Shown: piece by piece, positions 1 to 10,042 of the stretch
How the letters are laid out: each line of letters starts with the position of its first letter
Numbering within the stretch: position 1 is the stretch's first letter
Origin: Cupriavidus nantongensis
GTDB lineage: Bacteria > Pseudomonadota > Gammaproteobacteria > Burkholderiales > Burkholderiaceae
DNA length: 64,000 bases
Direction of reading: 5' to 3'
NCBI RefSeq assembly: GCF_001598055.1
Contig: NZ_CP014844.1
Span: 1,116,001-1,180,000, forward strand
Notes under the pieces: model-generated
What the model was told of the DNA's origin: nothing
What the model saw: only the letters and a program-made list of their open reading frames with translations
The model's database searches: none
Position numbers and translations under genes: made by a program

Positions 1-258
1 ATTCGATTCGCCGCATGGGTTTTGGGCCTGTGGTGTTTGTGCAACATGGGTCTTGTATCGCCCGCAAAGCCTTGTGGCATCAGGGATTCCGGGTTTCGGC
101 AGCGGCCTCCGCGGGCTCCCGCGGGGCCTGTCCGGAGAGCGCCGGGCAGGGGGTGCCGGCATGTTAGAATGGCACGTTGCCCAGCCGTCAGGCGCCCACC
201 GGCGCCGCGCGCCAAAGGCCTGTCATTTGCTTAAACCTGCCGCATAAACCACGCCGCA
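1..258 (+). promoter_or_regulatory. Non-coding leader upstream of gyrA
   Basis: No convincing gene is visible here. The only promoter-like element I see is an extended -10 (TGTTAGAAT, 162-170), about 90 bases before gyrA, with no clear -35. No Shine-Dalgarno sequence is evident directly before the gyrA ATG. The 3' end of whatever gene lies upstream is outside the window. Confidence 0.3.
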
Positions 259-2928
259 ATGGATCCATTCGCAAAAGAAACCCTTCCGGTCTCCCTAGAA
301 GAGGAAATGCGCCGCTCCTACCTCGATTACGCCATGAGCGTGATCGTCGGGCGCGCGCTTCCCGATGTCCGGGATGGCCTGAAACCGGTGCACCGGCGCG
401 TGCTGTATGCGATGCACGAACTCAACAACGACTGGAACCGCGCCTACAAGAAGTCGGCCCGTATCGTTGGGGATGTGATCGGTAAGTACCACCCGCACGG
501 CGATACCGCGGTCTACGACACCATCGTGCGCATGGCGCAGGACTTCTCGCTGCGCTACATGCTGGTCGACGGCCAGGGGAATTTCGGTTCGGTGGACGGT
601 GATAACGCCGCGGCCATGCGTTATACCGAAATCCGCCTGTCGAAAATCGCCCACGAGATGCTGCACGACATCGACAAGGAAACCGTCGATTTCGACAGCA
701 ACTACGACGGCTCTGAAAAAGAGCCCTCGATTCTGCCGGCGCGTATTCCCAATCTGCTAATCAATGGTTCGTCGGGTATTGCGGTGGGCATGGCCACCAA
801 TATCCCTCCGCATAACCTGAATGAAATCGTCGATGGCTGCCTGCATCTGCTGCGCAACCCGCAGGCGACGGTGGACGAGCTGATTGAATTGATTCCGGCT
901 CCGGATTTTCCGACCGCCGGCATTATCTATGGCATTCAGGGCGTCCGCGAAGGCTACCGCACCGGCCGGGGCCGCGTGGTGATGCGCGCCAAGACGCACT
1001 TCGAGGATATCGACCGCGGCCAGCGCCAGGCCATCATCGTCGACGAGCTGCCGTATCAGGTCAACAAGCGCACCCTGCTCGAGCGCATCGCCGAGCTGGT
1101 CACCGAGAAGAAGATCGAAGGCATTTCGGACATCCGCGACGAGTCGGACAAGTCCGGCATGCGGGTGGTAATCGAGCTCAAGCGCAACGAGGTGCCCGAG
1201 GTCGTCCTCAACAACCTATATAAGAACACCCAGCTGCAGGACACCTTCGGCATGAACATGGTGGCGCTGGTCGACCGCCAGCCGCGCCTGCTGAACCTGC
1301 GCCAGATGCTGGAGTACTTCCTGGCGCATCGGCGCGAGGTCGTGACCCGCCGCACGGTGTTCGAACTGCGCAAGGCGCGCGAGCGCGGCCATGTGCTGGA
1401 AGGCCTGGCGGTGGCGCTGGCCAATATCGACGAGTTCATCGCCATCATCAAGGCCGCCCCGACGCCGCCGGTGGCCAAGCAGGAGCTGATGAGCAAGGCC
1501 TGGGATTCCGCGCTGGTGCGCGAAATGCTGGCCCGCGCCGAGGGCGAAACTCCGGGCGGGCGCGCGTCGTACCGGCCGGACGGGCTGCCGGCGGTGTTCG
1601 GCATGCAGGCCGACGGCCTGTATCGACTGTCCGACGGCCAGGCGCAGGAAATCCTGCAAATGCGCCTGCAACGCCTCACCGGGCTGGAACAAGACAAGAT
1701 CGTCCAGGAATATCGCGACATCATGGCGGAAATCGCCGACCTGCTCGATATCCTGGCGCGCCCCGAGCGGATTACTACCATCATCATCGACGAACTGACG
1801 GCGATCCGTGCCGAATTCGGCGATGAGCGCCGCTCGCAAATCGAACTGAACGCGACCGAGCTGGATACCGAGGACCTGATCACTCCGCAGGACATGGTGG
1901 TCACGCTGTCGCACAGCGGCTATATGAAGAGCCAGCCGATCTCCGAATACCGGGCGCAGAAGCGTGGCGGCCGGGGCAAGCTGGCGACCGCGACCAAGGA
2001 AGACGACTGGATCGATACGCTGTTCGTGGCCAACACCCACGACTACATCCTGTGCTTCTCCAATCGGGGCCGGCTGTACTGGCTGAAGGTCTACGAGGTG
2101 CCGCAGGGCTCGCGCAACTCGCGCGGGCGGCCGATCGTCAACATGTTCCCGTTGTCGGAGGGCGAGAAGATCAACGTCATCCTGCCGGTGCGGCAGTTCG
2201 ACGCCGAGCACTTCATCTTCATGGCGACCGCGCGCGGCACGGTCAAGAAGACCGCGCTGACCGAATTCTCCAACCCGCGCAAGGCCGGCATCATTGCGGT
2301 CGACCTCGACGAAGGCGACTACCTGATCGGTGCGGCGGTGACCGACGGCCAGCACGACGTGATGCTGTTCTCCGACGCCGGCAAGGCCGTGCGCTTCGAC
2401 GAGAACGACGTGCGTCCGATGGGCCGCCAGGCCCGCGGCGTGCGCGGCATGAACCTCGAAGACGGCCAGGCCGTGATCGCGATGCTGGTGGCGCCGGCCG
2501 AGACCGCTGAAGAGGCGGCCGATGCGTGCGTGCGCGGCAGCGTGCTGACCGCGACCGAGAACGGCTACGGCAAGCGCACGCCCATCGCCGAGTACACTCG
2601 ACACGGCCGCGGCACCAAGGGCATGATTGCGATCCAGACGAGCGAGCGCAACGGCCGTGTGGTGGCGGCTGCACTGGTTTCGCCCGAGGACGAGATCATG
2701 CTGATCACCACTGGCGGCGTGCTGATCCGTACCCGGGTGGCGGAAATCCGCGAAATGGGCCGCGCCACCCAGGGCGTCACGCTGATCAACGTGGACGAGG
2801 GCACCAAGCTGTCCGGGCTGCAGCGCATCGTCGAAAGCGATGCCGACAACGGCGGCAACGGTGAGGAGCCGGACGAGGCCGAGGGTGCCGAAGGTGCCGC
2901 AGGTGCGGACGCCGACGCGAATCCTTAA
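259..2928 (+). CDS. gyrA: DNA gyrase subunit A
   Basis: Catalytic subunit of the type II topoisomerase that introduces negative supercoils with GyrB. The 889-residue protein begins [10 protein letters not shown] and has the winged-helix/tower breakage-reunion domain followed by the C-terminal beta-pinwheel. The active-site tyrosine is Y122 (AMRYTE). The quinolone-resistance region reads [10 protein letters not shown] with T83 and D87 in Escherichia coli numbering; T83 is a normal wild-type residue in several genera. The GyrA box QKRGGRG lies at about 567-573 and opens the DNA-wrapping domain. The C-terminus ends in an acidic, Gly/Ala-rich tail ([11 protein letters not shown]), as in many gyrases. 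The gene stands alone; a small periplasmic protein gene follows after 94 bases. Confidence 0.98.
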   Translation: MDPFAKETLPVSLEEEMRRSYLDYAMSVIVGRALPDVRDGLKPVHRRVLYAMHELNNDWNRAYKKSARIVGDVIGKYHPHGDTAVYDTIVRMAQDFSLRYMLVDGQGNFGSVDGDNAAAMRYTEIRLSKIAHEMLHDIDKETVDFDSNYDGSEKEPSILPARIPNLLINGSSGIAVGMATNIPPHNLNEIVDGCLHLLRNPQATVDELIELIPAPDFPTAGIIYGIQGVREGYRTGRGRVVMRAKTHFEDIDRGQRQAIIVDELPYQVNKRTLLERIAELVTEKKIEGISDIRDESDKSGMRVVIELKRNEVPEVVLNNLYKNTQLQDTFGMNMVALVDRQPRLLNLRQMLEYFLAHRREVVTRRTVFELRKARERGHVLEGLAVALANIDEFIAIIKAAPTPPVAKQELMSKAWDSALVREMLARAEGETPGGRASYRPDGLPAVFGMQADGLYRLSDGQAQEILQMRLQRLTGLEQDKIVQEYRDIMAEIADLLDILARPERITTIIIDELTAIRAEFGDERRSQIELNATELDTEDLITPQDMVVTLSHSGYMKSQPISEYRAQKRGGRGKLATATKEDDWIDTLFVANTHDYILCFSNRGRLYWLKVYEVPQGSRNSRGRPIVNMFPLSEGEKINVILPVRQFDAEHFIFMATARGTVKKTALTEFSNPRKAGIIAVDLDEGDYLIGAAVTDGQHDVMLFSDAGKAVRFDENDVRPMGRQARGVRGMNLEDGQAVIAMLVAPAETAEEAADACVRGSVLTATENGYGKRTPIAEYTRHGRGTKGMIAIQTSERNGRVVAAALVSPEDEIMLITTGGVLIRTRVAEIREMGRATQGVTLINVDEGTKLSGLQRIVESDADNGGNGEEPDEAEGAEGAAGADADANP

Positions 2929-2940
2929 GACCAAACGTAA

Positions 2941-2954
2941 ATTGTTGCAACAAT
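2941..2954. repeat. 14-bp perfect palindrome between gyrA and the DUF2059 gene
   Basis: ATTGTTGCAACAAT is self-complementary over all 14 bases and begins 12 bases after the gyrA stop. There is no U-tract, so it is a poor terminator. It lies about 70 bases before the next start codon, where an operator would sit. No regulator is assigned. Confidence 0.4.
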
Positions 2955-3022
2955 AGGACGCCAGCCGGAACTCGCCTCGCGGCTGTCCGGACTAAAACGG
3001 ACGTATTTACCAGGGAGTCACA

Positions 3023-3586
3023 ATGCTCAAAACCTATCGACGTATCGCTGTTCTGGCTGCTTTTGTCCCGACCTTCATGATGGCGCAGCATGCCCACGCA
3101 CAGGACGCGGAAAAGACGGCAGCCATCAAGGAACTGCTTTCCGTCATGCAGGCAGACCAGGCTGTGAAGGGCCAGGCAGAGAACTGGCAGCAAGGCGCCA
3201 AGCAGGAAGCGCCGCTGGTCCTCGAGCAGGTGCTGGTCGAAAACAAGACCCTCAGCGACAAGCAGAAGCAGGCCGCGGTTGAAAAGCTGAAGAAGAACGG
3301 TGCGGTCCAGCGTGTCGTGGATGGCGCCGGCACGGCGTTCACTACCGATGCGTTCCGCAAGGACGCGATCCAGGCGCACTACGATGCCTTCGGCAAGTAC
3401 TACTCGACGCAGGAACTGAAGGACCTGACCACTTTCCTGAAGTCGCCGACCGGCCAGAAGTTCATGGCCAACCAGGGCAAGGCAACGCAGGAAATCTGGG
3501 GCTCGATGATGCAGAAGTACGGCCCGCAGGTCGGCAAGTCGATGCGCGACGCCGCCGAGAAGGAAATCACCGCCGCTTCGAAGTGA
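3023..3586 (+). CDS. DUF2059 domain periplasmic protein
   Basis: A 187-residue exported protein of unknown function. A signal peptide is clear: basic start (MLKTYRR), hydrophobic core, and an AHA-Q cleavage site near residue 26. The rest is soluble, helical and Lys/Gln-rich. The region from about 110 to 165, with HYDAFGKYYSTQEL and SPTGQKF, matches the DUF2059 pattern, in which a conserved Y-S/T-E-L helix precedes an F-x-x-S/T-P-x-G motif. AGGGAG sits seven bases before the ATG, giving a strong ribosome binding site. It appears monocistronic, downstream of gyrA on the same strand. The family has no established function. Confidence 0.85.
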   Translation: MLKTYRRIAVLAAFVPTFMMAQHAHAQDAEKTAAIKELLSVMQADQAVKGQAENWQQGAKQEAPLVLEQVLVENKTLSDKQKQAAVEKLKKNGAVQRVVDGAGTAFTTDAFRKDAIQAHYDAFGKYYSTQELKDLTTFLKSPTGQKFMANQGKATQEIWGSMMQKYGPQVGKSMRDAAEKEITAASK

Positions 3587-3651
3587 TGCCGGCGTGATCC
3601 GCAACGGATCCGCCCGCCACCCGGCCGACAGCGTTCGGTCGGGCGCGGCAA

Positions 3652-3670
3652 CCCGGGGCTGAGCCCCGGG
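3652..3670. repeat. GC-rich stem-loop before serC
   Basis: CCCGGGGC pairs with GCCCCGGG around a 3-base loop. No U-run follows, so it is only a possible end for the DUF2059 transcript. A GATAAT hexamer at 3696-3701, 48 bases before the serC ATG, is the best -10 candidate for the aromatic operon, with no obvious -35. Confidence 0.35.
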
Positions 3671-3748
3671 CGCCCAACGGGGCGCGGGTTTGAGGGATAA
3701 TGGCTGCTTGGGTAACACCGGCAGCCATTTTTCCATTCCCCCCGTCTC

Positions 3749-4906
3749 ATGAACGATCCCCAGAATCCCGCTCTTGCCGGCATGATGCAGCGTGCATTGG
3801 CCGAACGCGTCTACAACTTCTCGCCCGGCCCGGCGGCGCTGCCCGCCGAAGTGCTGCAACAGGCGGCCGAGGAGATGCTGTCCTGGCGCGGGACCGGGGT
3901 CTCGGTGATGGAGATGAGCCACCGCAGCCGCGAGTTCGAAGGCATCCACAACCAGGCCATCGCCGACCTGCGCGAGCTGCTGCATATTCCCGCCAACTAC
4001 CGCGTGCTGTTTCTGCAGGGCGGTGCCATCGGCGAAAACGGCATCGTGCCGCTGAACCTGATGCGCCTGCGCCATGCCGACGCGCCCAAGGCCGACTTCG
4101 TCGTCACCGGCACCTGGTCGGTCAAGACCGAGCAGGAGGCCCGCCGCTACGGCGCGGTCAATATCGCCGCCAGCAGCGAGGCGCAGAAATACCACCGCAT
4201 TCCGGACGTGGCCGACTGGAAGCTGTCCGACGACGCCGGCTACGTGCACCTGTGCACCAACGAGACCATCGTCGGCGTGGAGTTCCAGGACATCCCCGAT
4301 ATCGGCCAGGTCAAGGGCGACCGCGTGGTGGTGGCGGACGCCTCCAGCCACATCCTGTCGCGCCCGATCGACTGGTCGCGCGTGCAGGTGGTCTACGGCG
4401 GCGCGCAGAAGAATATCGGCCCGGCCGGCGTCACCATCGTGATCGTGCGTGAGGACTTGCTCGGCCATGCCCATCCGCTGTGCCCGTCGGCATTCAACTG
4501 GCGCCTGGTGGCCGAGCACAACTCGATGTACAACACGCCGCCGACCTATGCGATCTATATCGCCGGCCTGGTGTTCCAGTGGCTCAAGCGCCAGGGCGGC
4601 GTGCCCGCGATCGAACAGCGCAATATCGCCAAGGCGTCGGCGCTGTACGACTACCTCGACCAGAGCGATTTCTATCGCAACGAAATCCATCCCAGCTGCC
4701 GCTCGCGCATGAACGTACCCTTCTTCCTGGGCGACGAATCGCGCAACGAGGCCTTCCTGCAGCAGGCCCGGGCCAACGGCCTGGTGCAGCTGAAGGGGCA
4801 CAAGACCGTGGGCGGCATGCGCGCCAGCATCTACAACGCCATGCCGCTGGAAGGCGTGATGGCGCTGATCGAATTCATGCGCGAGTTCGAGCGGACCTCC
4901 GCCTGA
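3749..4906 (+). CDS. serC: Phosphoserine aminotransferase
   Basis: PLP-dependent fold-type I aminotransferase that makes O-phosphoserine from 3-phosphohydroxypyruvate and glutamate. It can also act on the vitamin B6 precursor 3-hydroxy-2-oxo-4-phosphonooxybutanoate. The 385-residue protein has the family N-terminus [11 protein letters not shown] and the PLP lysine in [11 protein letters not shown] (K221). The first 20 residues (to ALAERV) are longer than in most SerC proteins, and Met codons at residues 12 and 13 are possible alternative starts; no start has a good Shine-Dalgarno. It is first in the serC-pheA-hisC-tyrA-aroA-cmk-rpsA-ihfB array, an arrangement that is common in betaproteobacteria. 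Confidence 0.96.
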   Translation: MNDPQNPALAGMMQRALAERVYNFSPGPAALPAEVLQQAAEEMLSWRGTGVSVMEMSHRSREFEGIHNQAIADLRELLHIPANYRVLFLQGGAIGENGIVPLNLMRLRHADAPKADFVVTGTWSVKTEQEARRYGAVNIAASSEAQKYHRIPDVADWKLSDDAGYVHLCTNETIVGVEFQDIPDIGQVKGDRVVVADASSHILSRPIDWSRVQVVYGGAQKNIGPAGVTIVIVREDLLGHAHPLCPSAFNWRLVAEHNSMYNTPPTYAIYIAGLVFQWLKRQGGVPAIEQRNIAKASALYDYLDQSDFYRNEIHPSCRSRMNVPFFLGDESRNEAFLQQARANGLVQLKGHKTVGGMRASIYNAMPLEGVMALIEFMREFERTSA

Positions 4907-5010
4907 CGCGCATTCCCGCTGTCGGGTCAGCGCATGCCAGCGACGGCATGCCGGCCCGCGCGGGCAGTTTTCTGGCCGCCGCGCCCGGCGGCCCACCGGA
5001 TCGATACAAC

Positions 5011-6174
5011 ATGACAAGCCAAGACCGCACCCCCGCGCGCGAGGAGACGCCGCCCAATGCGCCGCAGAACGGCGACAGCCACCTGAGTGATGCCGAGCGC
5101 CAGCTGTCGGTCGAGCTGGGGCCGCTGCGCGAGCAGATCGATACCGTCGACCGCGAGCTGCTGGCGATGCTGAACCGCCGCGCCAGGCTCGCGCTCGAGG
5201 TGGGCGAGGTCAAGAAGAAGTACGGCGCACCGGTGTTCCGTCCGGAGCGCGAGCTGCAGGTCATCCGCAAGGTGCAGGGCGCCAACCCGGGCCCGCTGCT
5301 GGGCGAAAGCGTGGCGGCAATCTGGCGCGAGGTGATGTCCGCCTGCCGCGGCCTGGAGAAGCCGCTGGAAGTGGCGTTCCTGGGGCCGGCCGGCACGTTC
5401 TCGGAGCAGGCGCTGTACGCGCATTTCGGCCACGAGGTGTCGGGCGTGCCTTGCCCCAGCATCGACGAGGTGTTCCGCGCGGTCGAGGCGGGCACGGTCG
5501 AATACGGCGTGGTGCCGGTCGAGAACTCCACCGAGGGCGCGGTGTCGCGCACGCTCGACCTGTTCCTGCAGACCTCGCTGAAGATCAGCGGCGAGATTGC
5601 GCTCAAGGTGCACCACAACCTGATGGCATCGACGCCTGACATGAACGGCGTCACGGTGGTGCGCGCGCATGCGCAGGCGCTGGCGCAGTGCCAGCACTGG
5701 CTGACCGCCAACTACCCGCACCTCGAACGCCAGGCGGTGTCGAGCAATGCCGAAGCGGCGCGCATGGCCAGCGAAGACCCGACCGTGGCCGCGATTGCGG
5801 GCGAATCCGCCGCCAACCGCTATCACCTGCACCTGGTGCGCACGCATATCCAGGACGATCCGCACAACCGCACGCGCTTTGCCGTGATCGGCCGCTACGA
5901 GACCGAGCCCTCGGGCAGCGACCAGACCTCGCTGATCCTGTCGGTGCCCAACAAGGCCGGCGCGGTGTACCAGCTGCTGGCGCCGCTGGCCGCGAACGGC
6001 GTGTCGATGTGCCGCTTCGAGTCGCGCCCGGCGCGCAGCGGCGCGTGGGAATACTACTTCTACGTCGACGTGGAAGGGCACCAGCATGAGCCGGCGGTGG
6101 CGCGCGCGATCGAAGAGCTGCGCCGCAATGCGGCCTACCTGAAGGTGCTGGGCTCGTATCCGTCGAGCAAGTAA
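5011..6174 (+). CDS. pheA: Bifunctional chorismate mutase / prephenate dehydratase (P-protein)
   Basis: Converts chorismate to prephenate and then to phenylpyruvate, committing carbon to phenylalanine. The 387-residue protein has an AroQ-type chorismate mutase at about 30-120 (LREQIDTVDRELLAMLNRRA, ending in the RPERE helix). The prephenate dehydratase domain begins at VAFLGPAGTFSEQA and contains VVPVENSTEGAV. A C-terminal ACT domain follows, with the phenylalanine-binding ESRP motif (CRFESRPAR). The ATG at 5011 is chosen because the reading frame upstream of it runs across serC; the resulting 104-base gap has no other gene. Feedback inhibition by phenylalanine is expected from the ACT domain. 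Confidence 0.95.
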   Translation: MTSQDRTPAREETPPNAPQNGDSHLSDAERQLSVELGPLREQIDTVDRELLAMLNRRARLALEVGEVKKKYGAPVFRPERELQVIRKVQGANPGPLLGESVAAIWREVMSACRGLEKPLEVAFLGPAGTFSEQALYAHFGHEVSGVPCPSIDEVFRAVEAGTVEYGVVPVENSTEGAVSRTLDLFLQTSLKISGEIALKVHHNLMASTPDMNGVTVVRAHAQALAQCQHWLTANYPHLERQAVSSNAEAARMASEDPTVAAIAGESAANRYHLHLVRTHIQDDPHNRTRFAVIGRYETEPSGSDQTSLILSVPNKAGAVYQLLAPLAANGVSMCRFESRPARSGAWEYYFYVDVEGHQHEPAVARAIEELRRNAAYLKVLGSYPSSK

Positions 6175-6201
6175 GGCAGCCGGAACGCACAAGGAGACAA
6201 G

Positions 6202-7332
6202 ATGGCAGAGCAGGGCAAGCAGGGCGGCGCAGCGGGTTTCGGCCCGGATTATGTGCGGGCGATTTCGCCATACGTGGCGGGCAAGCCGATCGCCGAAGTC
6301 GCGCGCGAGTTCGGCCTGGATGAGGCCGGCATCGTCAAGCTCGCCTCCAACGAGAACCCGCTGGGCATGCCGGAATCGGCCCGCAAAGCGGTGGCCGCTG
6401 CCGTGGCCGAGCTGGGCCGCTATCCCGATGCCAACGGCTTTGCGCTGAAGGGCGCGCTGTCGGCACGCTTCGGCGTGCCCGCCGACTGGCTGACGCTGGG
6501 CAACGGCAGCAACGACATCCTGGAACTGGCCGCGCATGCGCTGGTGGAGCCGGGCCAGTCGATCGTCTATGCCGAATACTCGTTCGCGGTGTATGCGCTG
6601 GCCACGCAGGAGATCGGCGCGCGCGCCATCGAAGTGCCAGCACGCGATTACGGCCACGACCTCGACGCGATGGCGGCGGCGATTGCGCCGGATACGCGCC
6701 TGGTCTTTATCGCCAACCCCAACAACCCGACCGGCACCTTCCTGCCGGCGGCGCAGATCGAGGCGTTCCTGCAGCAGGTGCCGCGCCATGTCGTGGTGGT
6801 ATTGGACGAGGCCTACAACGAATACCTCGATGCCGACCAGCAATACGACGCGATTGCCTGGGTGCGCCGCTACCCCAACCTGATGGTGTCGCGCACGTTC
6901 TCCAAGGCCTATGGCCTGGCGGGCCTGCGCATCGGCTACGCGGTGGCGCAGCCGGAACTGACCGACCTGCTGAACCGCATCCGCCAGCCGTTCAACGTCA
7001 ACAGCGTGGCGCAGGCCGCGGCCATCGCCGCGCTCGCCGATACCGATTTCCTGCGCCGCAGCGCGGAGCTGAACCGCGACGGCAAGCGGCAGCTGACCGA
7101 AGCATTCGACCGGCTCGGCCTGGAATACGTGCCGTCGTCCGGCAACTTCGTGCTGGTGCGCGTGGGCGACGATGACGGCGCCGGCGCGCGCGTGAACCTG
7201 GCCTTGCTGCGGCAGGGCGTGATCGTGCGCCCGGTGGGTAACTACAACCTGCCGCAATGGCTGCGCGTGACCGTCGGCTTGCCGGAAGAGAACGCGGCGT
7301 TTATCGCGGCGCTGGAGCGGGCGCTGGCCTGA
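6202..7332 (+). CDS. hisC: HisC-type aminotransferase (histidinol-phosphate / aromatic)
   Basis: PLP enzyme of fold-type I, 376 residues, annotated in this gene order as histidinol-phosphate aminotransferase. Visible motifs are the substrate loop SNENPLGMP, NPNNPTGTF, the Asp of VVLDEAYNEY and the PLP lysine in SKAYGLAGLRIGYA (K235). AAGGAG lies seven bases before the ATG. Because it sits between pheA and tyrA, and no other histidine gene is near, it may transaminate phenylpyruvate or 4-hydroxyphenylpyruvate rather than, or as well as, imidazole-acetol phosphate. That is inferred from context only; a separate hisC is usual in the histidine operon of these bacteria. Confidence 0.9.
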   Translation: MAEQGKQGGAAGFGPDYVRAISPYVAGKPIAEVAREFGLDEAGIVKLASNENPLGMPESARKAVAAAVAELGRYPDANGFALKGALSARFGVPADWLTLGNGSNDILELAAHALVEPGQSIVYAEYSFAVYALATQEIGARAIEVPARDYGHDLDAMAAAIAPDTRLVFIANPNNPTGTFLPAAQIEAFLQQVPRHVVVVLDEAYNEYLDADQQYDAIAWVRRYPNLMVSRTFSKAYGLAGLRIGYAVAQPELTDLLNRIRQPFNVNSVAQAAAIAALADTDFLRRSAELNRDGKRQLTEAFDRLGLEYVPSSGNFVLVRVGDDDGAGARVNLALLRQGVIVRPVGNYNLPQWLRVTVGLPEENAAFIAALERALA

Positions 7333-7428
7333 GGCCGGACGCCGCAAACGCCGCTGGTCCTACTGCCGATTGAGCCCAATGATTGACCTCGGTCTGAACC
7401 GAACTACCGCCGCTTGCGGCCTGTGATT

Positions 7429-8328
7429 GTGAGTGCATTGCATTTTTCCCGTGTTGTCATTGTCGGCGTCGGCCTGATCGGCGGCTCGCTCGCGCTGGCG
7501 CTCAAGCGCGCCGGCGTGGTGGGCACGGTGGTCGGGGTGGGGCGCTCAGCGGCTTCGTTGCAGAAGGCGCTGGACCTGGGCGTGATCGACGAGGCCGCGA
7601 CGCTGGCCGATGCCGCGCGCGGCGCCAGCGTGATCGTGCTGTGCGCGCCGGTGGCGCAGAACTTTGCGCTGCTGCATGCGCTCGAGCCGCACCTGCAGCC
7701 CGGCACCATCGTCACCGATGCCGGCAGCACCAAGTCCGACGTGATCATCGCCGCCAAGACCGCGCTGGGCGACAAGGCCGCGCAGTTCGTGCCCGCCCAC
7801 CCGATCGCCGGGCGCGAGCTCAACGGCGTCGAGGCCGCGCTGCCGGACCTGTACGACGGCAAGAAGACCGTGCTGTGTCCGCTGCAGGAAAACGCGCGCG
7901 CCGATGTTGCCGCGGTGCGCGCCATGTGGGAAAGCGCCGGCGCGCATTGCCACGTGATGTCGGCGGTGCAGCACGACGCGGTGTTTGCCGCGGTCAGCCA
8001 TCTGCCTCACGTGCTGTCGTACGCGCTGGTGGCGCAGGTGGCCAATGCCGAGGATGCGGCGCTGAAGCTGGACTTTGCCGGCGGCGGTTTCCGCGATTTC
8101 ACGCGGATCGCAGCCTCGTCGCCGGAAATGTGGCGCGACATCTGCGTTGCCAACCGCGACGCGCTGCTGCGCGAACTGAATACCTACCAGTCGGTGCTGG
8201 CGCACCTGAAGACGCTGATCGAGAAAGGCGACGGCGACGCGCTCGAACGCATCTTCACGCGCGCCAGCAAGACCCGGCTGGCCTGGGGCGCCGAGCGTGC
8301 CGCGGGCAACCACCATATCGAACCCTGA
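7429..8328 (+). CDS. tyrA: Prephenate dehydrogenase
   Basis: NAD(P)-dependent oxidative decarboxylation of prephenate to 4-hydroxyphenylpyruvate for tyrosine. A Rossmann [13 protein letters not shown] motif begins right after the N-terminus. The catalytic histidine lies in [12 protein letters not shown], and a helical dimerisation domain makes up the C-terminal half. The start is uncertain: GTG at 7429 (VSALHFSRV, about 299 residues) is used here, but TTG 7414 and GTG 7423 are in frame, and none has a clear ribosome binding site. There is no fused chorismate mutase and no ACT domain, unlike the E. coli T-protein. aroA begins 49 bases downstream. Confidence 0.92.
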   Translation: MSALHFSRVVIVGVGLIGGSLALALKRAGVVGTVVGVGRSAASLQKALDLGVIDEAATLADAARGASVIVLCAPVAQNFALLHALEPHLQPGTIVTDAGSTKSDVIIAAKTALGDKAAQFVPAHPIAGRELNGVEAALPDLYDGKKTVLCPLQENARADVAAVRAMWESAGAHCHVMSAVQHDAVFAAVSHLPHVLSYALVAQVANAEDAALKLDFAGGGFRDFTRIAASSPEMWRDICVANRDALLRELNTYQSVLAHLKTLIEKGDGDALERIFTRASKTRLAWGAERAAGNHHIEP

Positions 8329-8377
8329 TGGCCCTGGCCCATCGCCTGAACGCGGCGCCCCGGCGCCCATGACATCC

Positions 8378-9682
8378 ATGGAACACCTGACGCTAGGCCC
8401 CCTGACCCGCGCCCACGGCACCGTCCGGCTGCCGGGCTCGAAGAGCATCTCCAACCGCGTGCTGCTGCTGGCCGCGCTCGCCAACGGCGAGACCCGCGTG
8501 CGCGACCTGCTCGATTCCGACGATACCCGCGTGATGCTGCAGGCGCTGCGCACGCTGGGCGTGGCCTGGCGCCAGGAGGGCGCCGACTACATCGTCACCG
8601 GCGCCGGTGGCGACTTCCCCAACAAGTCGGCCGAGCTGTTCATGGGCAATGCCGGCACCGCGATCCGTCCGCTGACCGCCGCGCTGGCGCTGCAGGGCGG
8701 CAGCTACAAGCTGTCCGGCGTGCCGCGCATGCATGAGCGGCCGATCGGCGATCTCGTCGATGGCCTGCGCCAGGTCGGCGCGGTGATCGACTACCTTGGC
8801 AACGAAGGTTTCCCGCCGCTGCATATCCAGCCGCCCAGCCTGCGCATCGACGCGCCGATCCGCGTGCGTGGCGATGTTTCCAGCCAGTTCCTGACCGCGC
8901 TGCTGATGAGCCTGCCGCTGGCGCAGTCGGCCAGCGGCCGCATCGAGATCGAAGTCGTGGGCGAGCTGATCTCGAAGCCGTATATCGAGATCACGCTGAA
9001 CCTGCTGGCGCGTTTCGGCATCGAGGTGGAGCGGCAGGGCTGGGAGCGCTTCATCCTGCCCGCGGGGGCGGCTTACCGCTCGCCGGGAGAGATCTTTGTC
9101 GAGGGCGACGCGTCGTCGGCGTCGTACTTCCTGGCCGCCGGCGCGATCGGTGGCGGCCCGGTGCGCGTGGAAGGCGTCGGCATGGCCAGCATCCAGGGCG
9201 ATGTCCGCTTTGCCGATGCGCTCAACCGCATGGGCGCCAACGTGATGGCGGGCGACAACTGGATCGAGGTGCGCGGCACCGAGCGCGACGACGGGCGCCT
9301 GCACGGCATCGAGCTGGACTGCAACCATATCCCCGACGCGGCGATGACGCTGGCGGTGGCGGCGCTGTTTGCCGAAGGCACGACCACGCTGACCAATATC
9401 GCCAGCTGGCGCGTCAAGGAAACCGACCGCATCACCGCGATGGCGACGGAACTGCGCAAGCTGGGCGCCGTGGTCGAGGAAGGCCCGGACTACCTGCGCG
9501 TGACGCCGCCGCAGCCTTGGCAGACCCCGGCCGACGGCATTGGCACCTATGATGACCATCGCATGGCGATGTGTTTCTCGCTGGCGGCGTTCGGCCCGTT
9601 GCCGGTGCGGATCAACGAGCCGGGCTGCGTGGCGAAGACGTTCCCGGACTATTTCAGCGTATTTGCCGGCGTCACGCGCTGA
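8378..9682 (+). CDS. aroA: 3-phosphoshikimate 1-carboxyvinyltransferase (EPSP synthase)
   Basis: Transfers the enolpyruvyl group of phosphoenolpyruvate to shikimate 3-phosphate. From ATG 8378 the product is 434 residues; an in-frame ATG at 8369 would add three. Family motifs are present: [10 protein letters not shown] near the N-terminus, [10 protein letters not shown] (a class I-type signature, with Ala where glyphosate-insensitive variants differ), SSQFLTALL, and RVKETDRI near the C-terminus. It is the last aromatic gene of the array. The next plus-strand gene is cmk, with a minus-strand DUF2061 gene lying between. Confidence 0.96.
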   Translation: MEHLTLGPLTRAHGTVRLPGSKSISNRVLLLAALANGETRVRDLLDSDDTRVMLQALRTLGVAWRQEGADYIVTGAGGDFPNKSAELFMGNAGTAIRPLTAALALQGGSYKLSGVPRMHERPIGDLVDGLRQVGAVIDYLGNEGFPPLHIQPPSLRIDAPIRVRGDVSSQFLTALLMSLPLAQSASGRIEIEVVGELISKPYIEITLNLLARFGIEVERQGWERFILPAGAAYRSPGEIFVEGDASSASYFLAAGAIGGGPVRVEGVGMASIQGDVRFADALNRMGANVMAGDNWIEVRGTERDDGRLHGIELDCNHIPDAAMTLAVAALFAEGTTTLTNIASWRVKETDRITAMATELRKLGAVVEEGPDYLRVTPPQPWQTPADGIGTYDDHRMAMCFSLAAFGPLPVRINEPGCVAKTFPDYFSVFAGVTR

Positions 9683-9917
9683 CCAGGCTGGCGTCGGCAC
9701 CGTTGCCGGCGGGGGCTGCGGCGCTGTCGCCAGTGGCCGGCGCGTGGCGGTGCTTGCGCTTGTCCCAGTACTTGTCGAAAAAGTAGTGGGCCACGGTATT
9801 GATGGCCGGTTCGATAAAGGTGACGGCACCGCTCACGGCCAGGCTGCCGGTCAGCGCATAGGTCACGCTGAACGCGATACCGAGGTGCATGATGCCGAAC
9901 GTCAGGGTTTTTGCCAT
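9672..9917 (-). CDS. DUF2061 family small membrane protein
   Basis: An 81-residue inner-membrane protein on the strand opposite to its neighbours. Two hydrophobic segments are visible (about 3-22 and 25-45), followed by [21 protein letters not shown], which fits the DUF2061 pattern with a conserved H-Y-x-x-D/E-x-x-W. The start at MAKTLTFGI is supported by GAGG about nine bases upstream; a start seven codons earlier lacks one. Its 3' end overlaps the last 11 bases of aroA tail to tail. A near-consensus Fur box lies 70 bases upstream, so iron-dependent control is plausible. The molecular function is unknown. Confidence 0.8.
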   Translation of the reverse strand: MAKTLTFGIMHLGIAFSVTYALTGSLAVSGAVTFIEPAINTVAHYFFDKYWDKRKHRHAPATGDSAAAPAGNGADASLVSA

Positions 9918-9986
9918 GGTAGATTGCCTCGCGACCAATACTGAGGGATGCGCCGCGCTTGTCGCGGCGCGATGCCATGGATCAAA

Positions 9987-10001
9987 TGATAATGATTCTC
10001 A
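9987..10001. promoter_or_regulatory. Candidate Fur box
   Basis: TGATAATGATTCTCA matches the 7-1-7 Fur inverted-repeat consensus (TGATAAT-N-ATTATCA) at 13 of 14 positions. It lies 70 bases upstream of the minus-strand DUF2061 start (9917) and 41 bases upstream of cmk (10043). The AT-rich stretch 9981-10020 stands out in this GC-rich sequence and probably holds the DUF2061 promoter. Confidence 0.65.
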
Positions 10002-10042
10002 ATAGAATTAACAATCAATCGTTTCACTGGGTGCCATAAGCA

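Noticed and set aside
1..258. Small open frames before gyrA (about 60-100 codons)
   Set aside because: Composition is Arg/Pro/Ala-rich with no start signals, and one frame runs into gyrA.
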